A stretch of 64,000 nt of DNA from Hyphomicrobiales bacterium (GTDB lineage: Bacteria > Pseudomonadota > Alphaproteobacteria > Rhizobiales > Beijerinckiaceae), in assembly GCA_027483945.1 (NCBI GenBank), contig JAIXTM010000005.1, forward strand, positions 124,001 through 188,000, read 5' to 3'. Positions 26,682 to 35,298 of this stretch are shown here, piece by piece (position 1 is the first letter of the stretch; each line of letters opens with the position of its first letter). Position numbers and translations under genes: made by a program. The notes beneath the pieces are model-generated. The model had not been told where the DNA came from, searched no databases, and worked only from the letters and a program-made list of their open reading frames with translations.

Positions 26682-29366
26682 TCAGTTGCCGCCGGACAGG
26701 GCCGACTTGGCCTTGGCCCACCAGCCCGAGCGCTTGGGCCGGTTGGGATCCTCTTCCTGCGGGGTCAGGACGACGGCCTTGGGCTCGCGCGGTGCCCTGG
26801 GCGCCGGAGCCTCGACCGGCGGAGGCGCCTTCGAGTCGGCCTCGGCGGCCGGCAGGTCCGCATCGTCCGTCACGACGGGCTCGGCCTTCGCCTTGGCCCG
26901 CGTGCGCCGGGCGGGCTTCGCAGCCGGTTCGGCCGCGACGCTCTCCTCGGCGGCCGCAGCCGCGGCGGCCTTGCGGCCACGGGCGGGCCTGGCCGGTGCC
27001 TCGGCAGCCGGAGCCGCCTCGGTCTCGGTCTCGGTCGCGGCGTCGGCCTTGCGCCGTCGGCCGCCGCGCTTGGGCTTCTCCTCGGCGACCGGTTCCGGCG
27101 CGGTCTCGACGGGAGCGGTTTCGGCCGAAGCGGCCTCCGTCTCGTCGCCGGCATCGGCACCCTCGGCACCGGCCTCCGCCACGCCCGACGCGAAATCACC
27201 GTTCTCGCGACGGCCGCGACGCCCGCCGCGGCGTCCGCGACGCCGCCGGCGTCCACGGCCTTCCTCGCCGTTGCCGTTCTCGGCGGCCGCCTCGCGCGGA
27301 GCCTCGTCGCCGCCCTCGGCATCCTCGTACCGGTCGTCGCCCGCCTCGGCCTCGCCGGCTTCGAAGCGCGGCTCCAGACCATCGCGATCCTGGCCGTCAC
27401 GCTCCCCGCCGCGTCCGCCGCGCCGGCGGCGGCGGCGGCGACGGCGGCGACCGCCGTCCTCGCCGCGCTCGCCCTCGGGCCGCGCCGCCTGACGCGGCTC
27501 GGCGGCCTCGTCCTGCTCCTCGGTCTCGTCCTCGACGACGTCCTCGATCTCCTCCGCCGCCTCGACGGCCATGGCCGAGACCCGGGTCGCCTTGGGCTCG
27601 CCGGTCGACAATTCGCCCTTCTCGACCAGGAAGGTCGAGGGCGTCGCCAGCGTGTCGTCGCCGCGGATCGTCACGGTGACGCCGAACCGGTCTTCCAGCG
27701 CCGCCAGGTGCGAGCGCTTCTGGTTCAGCACGTAGAGCGCGACGTCGGTGCGGGTACGGACGACGAGGTTGTGGCTGGCGCTCTTGATGAGCGCCTCCTC
27801 GATGGCGCGCAGGATCTGCAGCGCCACCGAAGGCGTCGCCCGCACGGTGCCCGAGCCGCCGCAATGCGGGCAGGGGATGGACGAGCTCTCCAGCACGCCG
27901 GTGCGCATCCTCTGGCGCGACATCTCCATCAGGCCGAAGCCGGAGATGCGCCCGACCTGGATGCGCGCCCGGTCGTTCTTGAGGCAGTCCTTCAGCTTCT
28001 TCTCGACCGACCGGTTGTTCCGGTGCTCCTCCATGTCGATGAAGTCGATGACGATGAGGCCGGCAAGGTCGCGCAGGCGGAGCTGGCGGGAAATCTCCTC
28101 CGCCGCCTCCAGGTTCGTCTTGAGCGCCGTGTCCTCGATATTGTGCTCGCGGGTGGAGCGGCCCGAGTTCACGTCGATGGAGACGAGGGCCTCCGTCGGG
28201 TTGATGACGATGTAGCCGCCGGACTTCAGCGTCACCTGGTTGGAGAACATGGCGTCGAGCTGCGCCTCGATGCCGTGCCGCGCGAAGAGCGGCTGCGGGT
28301 CCCGGTAGACCTTCACCGCCTTGGCATGGCTCGGCATGAGCATGCGCATGAAGTCCTTGGCCTCGCGGTAGGCGTCGTCGCCGGCCACGAGAACCTCGTC
28401 GATGTCCTTGTTGTAGAGGTCGCGGATGGAGCGCTTGATCAGCGAGCCTTCCTCGTGGACGAGGGCGGGCGCGATGGAATTGAGCGTCAGCTCGCGGACG
28501 TTCTCCCAGACCCGCATCAGGTATTCGAAGTCGCGCTTGATCTCCGGCTTGGTCCGCGAGGCGCCGGCGGTGCGCAGGATGACGCCCATGCCCTCCGGCA
28601 CTTCCAGCTCGTGGGCGATCTCCTTGAGGCGCTTGCGGTCCTCGGCGCTCGTGATCTTGCGCGAGATGCCGCCGCCCCGGCCCGTATTGGGCATCAGGAC
28701 AGAATAGCGGCCGGCGATGGACAGATAGGTCGTGAGCGCGGCGCCCTTGTTGCCGCGCTCCTCCTTGACGACCTGCACGAGCAGGATCTGCCGGCGCTTG
28801 ATGACCTCCTGGATCTTGTACTGCCGGCGCGGCGGGCGACGGCGCTCCACGGCCTCCTCCAGCGCGTCGCCGCCGACCTGCTCGATGACCTCCTCGTCAT
28901 GGGCATGGTCGTGGCCGTTCTCGTGGCCATTGTCCTGGCCGTTCTGGTGGCCGTCCTCGTGGTGCTCTCCGGCCTCCGGCGAGATCTCCGCATCCGCCGA
29001 GACGGTTGCGTCGGGAGCGGACTTGCGCGAGCGGCGGCGGCCGCGGCGCTGGTTGTCCTCGTCCTCCTCCTCGCGGCGGGCATGGGCCTCGTCCTCGAGG
29101 AGCGCCTGCCGGTCGGCGACCGGGATCTGGTAATAGTCGGGATGGATCTCGCTGAAGGCGAGGAAGCCGTGGCGGTTGCCGCCATATTCCACGAAGGCGG
29201 CTTGGAGCGAGGGCTCCACGCGCGTGACCTTGGCGAGATAGATGTTGCCCCGAAGCTGCTTACGGGATGCGGACTCGAAGTCGAATTCCTCGACGCGCTG
29301 ACCGCGCGTGACCACGACCCGGGTCTCCTCCGGATGCGTGGCGTCGATGAGCATTTTGTTGGCCAT
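26682..29366 (-). CDS. rne: Ribonuclease E/G family endoribonuclease
   Basis: Single-strand endoribonuclease and probable degradosome scaffold, 894 aa from the ATG at 29366 (MANKMLIDATHPEETRVVV; GAGAG upstream). The S1 domain is split by an alphaproteobacterial-type insert (about 90-180) that is acidic, basic, then His/Asn/Gly-rich (HEDGHQNGQDNGHENGHD). The catalytic domain follows with SIDVNSGRS and VIDFIDMEEH (the two Mg-binding Asp residues), and the Zn-link CPHCGGSGTV. From about residue 560 the protein is a disordered Glu/Arg/Ala-rich tail with basic RRRRRRRRRGG clusters, the usual scaffold for partner proteins. A shadow frame (26686-29447 region) is on the other strand. The 5' leader is unusually long. 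Confidence 0.95.
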   Translation of the reverse strand: MANKMLIDATHPEETRVVVTRGQRVEEFDFESASRKQLRGNIYLAKVTRVEPSLQAAFVEYGGNRHGFLAFSEIHPDYYQIPVADRQALLEDEAHARREEEDEDNQRRGRRRSRKSAPDATVSADAEISPEAGEHHEDGHQNGQDNGHENGHDHAHDEEVIEQVGGDALEEAVERRRPPRRQYKIQEVIKRRQILLVQVVKEERGNKGAALTTYLSIAGRYSVLMPNTGRGGGISRKITSAEDRKRLKEIAHELEVPEGMGVILRTAGASRTKPEIKRDFEYLMRVWENVRELTLNSIAPALVHEEGSLIKRSIRDLYNKDIDEVLVAGDDAYREAKDFMRMLMPSHAKAVKVYRDPQPLFARHGIEAQLDAMFSNQVTLKSGGYIVINPTEALVSIDVNSGRSTREHNIEDTALKTNLEAAEEISRQLRLRDLAGLIVIDFIDMEEHRNNRSVEKKLKDCLKNDRARIQVGRISGFGLMEMSRQRMRTGVLESSSIPCPHCGGSGTVRATPSVALQILRAIEEALIKSASHNLVVRTRTDVALYVLNQKRSHLAALEDRFGVTVTIRGDDTLATPSTFLVEKGELSTGEPKATRVSAMAVEAAEEIEDVVEDETEEQDEAAEPRQAARPEGERGEDGGRRRRRRRRRRGGRGGERDGQDRDGLEPRFEAGEAEAGDDRYEDAEGGDEAPREAAAENGNGEEGRGRRRRRGRRGGRRGRRENGDFASGVAEAGAEGADAGDETEAASAETAPVETAPEPVAEEKPKRGGRRRKADAATETETEAAPAAEAPARPARGRKAAAAAAAEESVAAEPAAKPARRTRAKAKAEPVVTDDADLPAAEADSKAPPPVEAPAPRAPREPKAVVLTPQEEDPNRPKRSGWWAKAKSALSGGN

Positions 29367-29984
29367 GGTGGTCTCTCGAAAATGCGACCATGGCGGGCCG
29401 TGGCGTGGCCGAAACATCCGTACGCGGGAATGGCAGTCGTGGAATGACGGCAGTCGGGCGTGGGGGAACGGCGAATGCCAGGTTCGGGCTGTCCATCAGG
29501 ACAGCGCGCTGAACCGGCCAAAGGTCGCGGATGCGTCCGGGAACCGGAGCGCGGGTGACGGCGTCGGCGGAACCGCCGCGTCGCTGGGTGAAGCCGCGCC
29601 GGGGCGCGGGAAGGGGTGAGGGGACGTCGTGCCGGGGCGCGACGCGGGCAGGCCGGGCCGAGGCCGCGGCGGACAGGCCGGCAGCGCGACCGGAGCGGAG
29701 CGACGTCGGACCGGAGCGCCAGGCGCCGGCTCCCTCGTCGTTCCAACCCGTGTCGTGTCGCGCCATCGGCAGCGAATCCTTGAAGTAGGCCCAGCCGGGC
29801 GGCAGGCGACCGGCTGGAATGTCCCGAGCGGGACGCGCCCTTTATGGGCGATTCGGCGACGTCCGTCTTTCGCTCCCGCCCTGCGACGGCCGTGGCGGTC
29901 TCACTCCGTGAGGATGCCGCACCGAACCGTTCGGGGGGGAGCCGGGCGCCAGACCAGAGGAGGCCTGACGTCACGGCGTCACGC

Positions 29985-30014
29985 TCATTACAGACCGCGC
30001 ACGCATTTTGGCAA
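29985..30014 (-). promoter_or_regulatory. Candidate sigma-70 promoter of rne
   Basis: Minus-strand TTGCCA (30014-30009), 18-base spacer, TAATGA (29990-29985). Resemblance to consensus is moderate; it is the best pair I see in this spacer and would give a leader of about 610 bases. Confidence 0.35.
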
Positions 30015-30097
30015 GTGATGCGTGCAGGTGACAGACAAGCTTCGAGCCGCTCGCCATCCTCAGGAATGGCGCTGCGGGCGGTGACCTGCCGCCATGC

Positions 30098-30114
30098 CTA
30101 AGGAAGCGTTAACC
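30098..30114 (+). promoter_or_regulatory. Candidate CtrA box upstream of the amidase gene
   Basis: CTAA-GGAAGCG-TTAACC is one mismatch from the CtrA consensus TTAA-N7-TTAACC. It lies 76 bases before the chosen amidase start, a likely place for cell-cycle control of a cell-division amidase. Confidence 0.4.
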
Positions 30115-30189
30115 CGGCCGCGCGCAGCATGCGCCGAGAATGCCGGACGGCGATCCGCCGGCGCCAGACGAAAACCGAACGGGACCAGG

Positions 30190-31434
30190 ATGTTGGCCGG
30201 GGGCATTCAAGCGGTGCGAAGGCGGGGTGCGGCGATTCTCGCCGCGCTTGTCCTCGCGCTCGCCCCCGCGGCCGCCGTGGCGGGCGACGGCAAGGCGCCG
30301 GTTCCCGTCGCGGTCTCGGCCAAGCTCGAACAGTCCGAGAGGTCGGCGCGGCTCACCTTCGTCATCTCCCGGCCGGTCCATCCGGTCGTGACGCCGCTGG
30401 AGCGGCCGGACCGGATCGTGCTGGACCTGCCGGAGGTGAACTTCCAGGTGAGGGACGCGGCGACGCCCTCGCGCACCGGCCTCGTCTCCTCGTTCCGCCA
30501 GGGCCTGTTCGCGCCGGGCAAGTCCCGCATCGTCATCGACCTGCGGCGGCCGGCTTTGGTCGCCTCCGTGACCAACACGCCCCTGCCGGACGGGCTGTCC
30601 ACGGCCTTCACGATCGAGCTCAACGCCGCCGACCGCGAGGCCTTCGCCAAGGCGGTCAAGGCGACGTCCGGTCCCGCCGATGAGCCCATCGCGGCGGCTC
30701 CGGCGCGGGAGCCGGCCTCCGCCAAGCCTCTGGTCGTGATCGATCCCGGCCATGGCGGCGTCGATCCCGGTGCCATGGCCGATGGCGGCATCAACGAGAA
30801 GGACATCGTCTTCACCTTCGCCCAGAAGCTGAAGGCGCGCCTGGAGGCCACCGGCCGCTACCGGGTGATGATGACCCGGGACTCGGATGTCTTCGTGTCG
30901 CTGGGCGAGCGGGTCCGTATCGCCCGCCGGGCGCAGGCCGATCTCTTCGTGTCGATCCATGCCGACACCCTGTCCGCGAGCCCGAAGGTGCGCGGCATGA
31001 CGGTCTATACGGGCTCGGAGCGGGCGACCGATACCGAGTCCCAGGAGCTGGCGGACAAGGAAAACCGCGCCGACGCGCTGGCGGGCGCCGAATCGCCGGA
31101 AACGGTGGAGGAGGTCTCGGGCATTCTCGCCGACCTCACGCGCCGCGAGACGCGGCTGTTCTCCCAGCACATCGCGAAGCAGGTCGTGCAGGACGCGGGC
31201 TCGGCGATGCGGCTCAACAAGAACCCGCACCGGTCGGCGGGCTTCCGCGTGCTGACGGCGCCCGACGTGGCCTCGATCCTCATCGAGCTCGGCTACCTCT
31301 CGAGCTCGGAGGACATCGCCCTGCTGCAGTCAGACGCCTGGCGCGACAAGGCCACCGGCGCCATCGCCAGCGCCATCGGCCGCTATTTCGCCCAGCGCAC
31401 CGCCGTCGTCCGCGGCGCCGCAGTTTCACCATAG
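30190..31434 (+). CDS. N-acetylmuramoyl-L-alanine amidase (AmiC-like, AMIN + Amidase_3)
   Basis: Zinc amidase that removes stem peptides from murein, normally at the division septum. The ATG at 30190 (MLAGGIQAVRRRGAAIL...) gives 414 aa with a signal peptide ending AAAVAG; an earlier ATG at 30094 would place the CtrA-like box inside the gene. AMIN domain about 45-165 (RLTFVISRPVHPVVTPLE, RIVLDLPEVNF), which targets the septum, then Amidase_3 from about 200: VVIDPGHGGVDPGA (Zn His), NEKDIVF, VSIHADTL (Zn His) and SILIELGYLSS (catalytic Glu). A helix region (AGAESPETVEEVSGILADL) probably is the regulatory EnvC-type helix. Precedes PBP1A. Confidence 0.93.
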   Translation: MLAGGIQAVRRRGAAILAALVLALAPAAAVAGDGKAPVPVAVSAKLEQSERSARLTFVISRPVHPVVTPLERPDRIVLDLPEVNFQVRDAATPSRTGLVSSFRQGLFAPGKSRIVIDLRRPALVASVTNTPLPDGLSTAFTIELNAADREAFAKAVKATSGPADEPIAAAPAREPASAKPLVVIDPGHGGVDPGAMADGGINEKDIVFTFAQKLKARLEATGRYRVMMTRDSDVFVSLGERVRIARRAQADLFVSIHADTLSASPKVRGMTVYTGSERATDTESQELADKENRADALAGAESPETVEEVSGILADLTRRETRLFSQHIAKQVVQDAGSAMRLNKNPHRSAGFRVLTAPDVASILIELGYLSSSEDIALLQSDAWRDKATGAIASAIGRYFAQRTAVVRGAAVSP

Positions 31435-31635
31435 AGGCAGAGCAAAGAGCGGATGCGGGCACGCGGCCGGGGGCCGTCTGTGACCGCGGCGCCACGCCTG
31501 CCGGTCGCCGAACCGTGACGCCCCTGTCGCACGGGATCATGGTATGGTAGGCGGCGTTCACAGGGGCGATAGCGCCGCCGCGGCTTGGAGGCCGCGGAGG
31601 CAGGTCGGACACGAGACAGCGAGCCCGAACAGACG

Positions 31636-34074
31636 ATGCGTTTCATCCTGAGATTTCTCGGTTTCGCCTTCGCGCTGGGAACGGTCCTGTTCTTCGTCGG
31701 CGCGGGCGTGGTCGGCTTCGTCGTCTGGAAGTATTCGCAGGACCTGCCGGATTATTCGGTCCTGGCCAATTACGAGCCGCCGGTCATGACGCGCGTCCAT
31801 GCCGGAGACGGTTCGCTGCTCGGCGAATATGCCCGCTATCGGCGCCTGCACCTGCCGATCCAGGCGATGCCCAAGCAGCTGATCGCCGCGTTCCTCTCCG
31901 CCGAGGACAAGAACTTCTACCGGCACGGGGGCATCGACCCGGAAGGCATCATCCGGGCCGTCATCACCAATTTCCGCAACCGCTCGTCCGGACGGCGCCC
32001 CCAGGGCGCCTCGACCATCACGCAGCAGGTGGCGAAGAACTTCTTCCTGACGCCGGACCAGAACTACGAGCGCAAGATCAAGGAAGCGCTCGTCGCGCTG
32101 CGCCTGGAAAGCGTCTATTCGAAGGACAAGATTCTCGAACTGTATCTCAACGAGATCTATCTCGGCGCGCCGGCGCCGGGGCAGGGCAGCTACGGCGTCG
32201 CCGCCGCCGCGCTCAGCTATTGGGGCAAGTCGGTCCACGAGCTGACGCTGGCCGAGATGGCGTATCTCGCCGCCCTGCCCAAGGCGCCGTCGGACCTGCA
32301 CCCGTTCCGCTATGCCGACCGGGCGATCGAGCGCCGCAACTACGTCCTCGATCGCATGGCCGACAACGGCTACATCAGCACCGCCGACGCGGCGCGGGCC
32401 AAGGAGCAGCCGCTGGGCGTCAATCCGCGGACGCTCTCGCCCAACAGCTATGCCGCCGGGTTCTTCGCCGAGGAGGTCCGTCGCGAGCTCGCCGACCGCT
32501 ACGGCGAGCAGAAGCTGTATGAGGGCGGCCTGTCGGTCCGCACCACGCTCGACCCCAAGCTGCAGGGCATGGCCCGCAAGGCGCTGGTCGACGGTCTCGT
32601 CCGCTACGACGAGGCCAAGGGCTGGCGCGGCCCGGTGCAGAACCTGCCGATCGCCGGCCGCGAATGGGGCCAGGTCATCGCCGAGGTGCCGGCGCTCGGC
32701 GACGTGCAGCCGTGGAAGCTCGCCGTCGTGCTGGGCGTCGATGGCGACAGCGCGCGCATCGGCCTGCAGCCGGCGCGCGAGGCGTCGGGCCAGGTCGCCC
32801 GCCAACGCGAGACCGGCACGATCGGCGCCGAGGGTATCAAGTGGACGCGCAAAGGCCGCGTGTCGCAGGTCCTGAATGTCGGCGACCTCATCTATGTCGA
32901 CGCGATCGAGGGCAAGGCCGGTCAGTTCCGCCTGCGCCAGATCCCGGAAGTGTCCGGCGCCATGACCGTCATGGACCCGCATACCGGCCGCGTCCTCGCC
33001 ATGGTCGGCGGCTTCTCCTTCGACCAGAGCGAGTTCAACCGCGCCACGCAGGCGCTGCGCCAGCCGGGCTCCTCGTTCAAGCCGTTCGTCTATGCGAGCG
33101 CGCTCGACAACGGCTATACGCCCTCGACGATCGTGATGGACGGGCCGATCGAGATCGACCAGGGGCCGGGCATCGGCATCTGGTCGCCGTCCAACTATGA
33201 CGGCAAGTTCGCCGGCCCGCGCACGCTCCGCTACGGCATCCAGTATTCCAAGAACCTGATGACGGTGCGCCTGGCGCGGGACGTCGGCATGCCGACCGTT
33301 GCCGAATATGCCCGCCGCTTCGGCGTCTACGACGAGATGCTGCCGGTCCTGTCCATGTCGCTAGGGGCCGGCGAGACGACCGTGCTGCGGATGACGACCG
33401 CCTATTCGATGTTCGTCAACGGCGGCAAGCGCATCAAGCCGACGCTGATCGACCGCATCCAGGACCGCAACGGCAAGACGATCTACCGCCACGACGAGCG
33501 GGGCTGCGAGGGCTGCGTCGCCAGCGCCTGGAACGGCCAGGCCGAGCCCAAGCTCATCGACAAGCGCGAGCAGGTCATCGACACGCTCACCGCCTATCAG
33601 GTCGTCTCGATGCTGGAGGGCGTGGTCCAGCGCGGCACGGCGCAGGTCATCAAGGAGACCGGGCGCAAGCATCTCGGCGGCAAGACCGGCACGACCAACG
33701 ACGCCAAGGACGTGTGGTTCGTCGGCTTCTCGCCGGACCTCGCGATCGGCATCTATCTGGGCTACGACAAGCCGCGTTCGCTGGGCAATTCGGCGACCGC
33801 CGGCCAGTACGCCGCCCCGGTCTTCCGCGACTTCATCAAGATGGCGCTGAAGGACAAGCCGGACGCCCCGTTCCGCGTGCCCGCCGGCATCAAGCTGATC
33901 CGCGTCTCCGCCTCCACCGGCCTGCGGGCCGGCCCGGGCGAGGGCAACACGATCCTGGAGCCGTTCAAGCCCGGTACGGCCCCGCCGGAATCCTACCCGT
34001 CCGGTGACGGGCTGATCGCGGCCTATCCGGAAGGCGAGCGTTCGCTCGGCGTCGGCACCGGCGGGCTCTACTGA
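31636..34074 (+). CDS. mrcA: Penicillin-binding protein 1A (bifunctional class A PBP)
   Basis: Murein glycosyltransferase and DD-transpeptidase, 812 aa, anchored by one N-terminal helix (FLGFAFALGTVLFFVGAGVVGF). GT51 domain with FLSAEDKNFYRHGGIDP (catalytic Glu), GASTITQQVAKNFFLTPD and RKIKEALVALRLE. The middle has an OB-like insert. Transpeptidase motifs: QPGSSFKPFVYASAL (Ser-x-x-Lys), QYSKNLMT (SxN) and LGGKTGTTNDAKDVWF (KTG). The ATG at 31636 was chosen because it directly precedes the anchor; an upstream ATG at 31585 adds 17 basic residues. Located 201 bases after the amidase and before prfB. Confidence 0.95.
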   Translation: MRFILRFLGFAFALGTVLFFVGAGVVGFVVWKYSQDLPDYSVLANYEPPVMTRVHAGDGSLLGEYARYRRLHLPIQAMPKQLIAAFLSAEDKNFYRHGGIDPEGIIRAVITNFRNRSSGRRPQGASTITQQVAKNFFLTPDQNYERKIKEALVALRLESVYSKDKILELYLNEIYLGAPAPGQGSYGVAAAALSYWGKSVHELTLAEMAYLAALPKAPSDLHPFRYADRAIERRNYVLDRMADNGYISTADAARAKEQPLGVNPRTLSPNSYAAGFFAEEVRRELADRYGEQKLYEGGLSVRTTLDPKLQGMARKALVDGLVRYDEAKGWRGPVQNLPIAGREWGQVIAEVPALGDVQPWKLAVVLGVDGDSARIGLQPAREASGQVARQRETGTIGAEGIKWTRKGRVSQVLNVGDLIYVDAIEGKAGQFRLRQIPEVSGAMTVMDPHTGRVLAMVGGFSFDQSEFNRATQALRQPGSSFKPFVYASALDNGYTPSTIVMDGPIEIDQGPGIGIWSPSNYDGKFAGPRTLRYGIQYSKNLMTVRLARDVGMPTVAEYARRFGVYDEMLPVLSMSLGAGETTVLRMTTAYSMFVNGGKRIKPTLIDRIQDRNGKTIYRHDERGCEGCVASAWNGQAEPKLIDKREQVIDTLTAYQVVSMLEGVVQRGTAQVIKETGRKHLGGKTGTTNDAKDVWFVGFSPDLAIGIYLGYDKPRSLGNSATAGQYAAPVFRDFIKMALKDKPDAPFRVPAGIKLIRVSASTGLRAGPGEGNTILEPFKPGTAPPESYPSGDGLIAAYPEGERSLGVGTGGLY

Positions 34075-34093
34075 CCTCGGCATCCGAAGGCCT

Positions 34094-34121
34094 GCCGGCG
34101 GCGGTTTACACCGCCGCCGGC
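34094..34121 (+). terminator. Strong hairpin between mrcA and prfB
   Basis: GCCGGCGGCGG (34094-34104), loop TTTACA, CCGCCGCCGGC (34111-34121): an 11-bp perfect stem, 19 bases after the mrcA stop. There is no following T-run, so it may act as a partial terminator or RNA end-stabiliser. Confidence 0.5.
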
Positions 34122-34163
34122 TGCCGCTATCCCGCTTCCCGCATCCCTTTCGCGAAGAGTTCC

Positions 34164-35292
34164 ATGCGCGCCGAAATCGTCACGCTCGTCGATAGCATCA
34201 AGCAGTCCGTCGGACTGCTGAGGAGGCATCTTTGACTGGGATCAGTCCAAGAAGCGCCTTGCGGAGCTGAACGCCCTCTCCGAAGACCCCAATTTCTGGA
34301 ATGACGGCGACGCGGCCCAGAAGGCGATGCGCGAGCGCACGCATCTGGAGACCAGCATCGGCGCCATCGAGCAGATCGAGCGCGGGCTGGAGGATGCCCA
34401 GACGCTGATCGAGCTCGGCGAGATGGAGGACGATGCCGCCGTCGTCGCCGAGGGCGAGGCGCAGATCCGCGAACTCGAGAAGGAAGCCGCCCGCCGGCAG
34501 GTCGAGACGCTGCTCTCCGGCGAGGCCGACCAGAACGACACGTTCGTCGAGGTCCATTCCGGCGCCGGCGGCACCGAGAGCCAGGACTGGGCCAACATGC
34601 TCCTGCGCATGTACACGCGCTGGGGCGAGCGCAACAAGTTCAAGGTCGAGCTGCTGGAAATCTCGGACGGAGAGGAGGCGGGCATCAAGTCCGCCACGAT
34701 CCAGATCAAGGGCCACAACGCCTATGGCTGGCTGAAGACCGAGTCTGGCGTGCACCGGCTGGTGCGCATCTCGCCGTTCGATTCCAATGCCCGCCGCCAT
34801 ACGAGCTTCGCGTCGGTCTGGGTCTATCCGGTGATCGACGACCGCATCAACATCGAGATCAAGGAATCGGACTGCCGGATCGACACGTTCCGCTCGTCCG
34901 GCGCCGGCGGCCAGCACGTCAACACGACCGACTCGGCGGTGCGCATCACGCACATCCCCACCGGCATCGTCGTGGGCTGCCAGCAGGAGCGCTCACAGCA
35001 CAAGAACCGCGCCAAGGCCTGGGACATGCTGCGCGCCCGACTCTACGAGCTGGAGCTGAAGAAGCGCGAGGAGAAGGCCAGCGCCGAGCAGGCCAGCAAG
35101 ACCGATATCGGCTGGGGCCACCAGATCCGGTCCTACGTGCTGCAGCCCTACCAGCTCGTGAAGGATCTGCGGACCGGCGTGCAGTCGACGACGCCCTCCG
35201 ACGTGCTGGACGGCGAGATCGATCCGTTCATGGAGGCCGCTCTGGCCCAGCGCGTCTACGGCACGACCGCCGAGGTCGAGGACCTGGACTAG
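34164..35292 (+). CDS. prfB: Peptide chain release factor 2, with programmed +1 frameshift
   Basis: Release factor for UGA and UAA codons. Translation starts at the ATG 34164 and meets an in-frame TGA at 34233-34235; the reader shifts +1 at CTT-T so that the product is encoded by 34164-34232 joined to 34234-35292 (375 aa). The shift site AGGAGG-CAT-CTT-TGA-C (34221-34236) carries the internal Shine-Dalgarno element as in E. coli prfB and gives [15 protein letters not shown]. Downstream signatures: [15 protein letters not shown] (the RF2 SPF anticodon loop) and [19 protein letters not shown] (GGQ). This is the classic autoregulatory loop: low RF2 favours the shift. Follows mrcA. Confidence 0.97.
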
Positions 35293-35298
35293 CGGAGG

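Larger units (their letters stand above)
29367..30189. other. 823-base intergenic region: RNase E leader and divergent amidase promoter region
   Basis: Divergent spacer between rne and the amidase gene; no credible gene on either strand. The rne side (29367-29984) would be an untranslated leader of about 600 bases, GC-rich, with many short inverted repeats such as GCTGTCC-atca-GGACAGC near 29488. Long leaders of this sort mediate RNase E autoregulation in other bacteria; no sequence similarity to the named rne leader elements is claimed. Confidence 0.5.
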
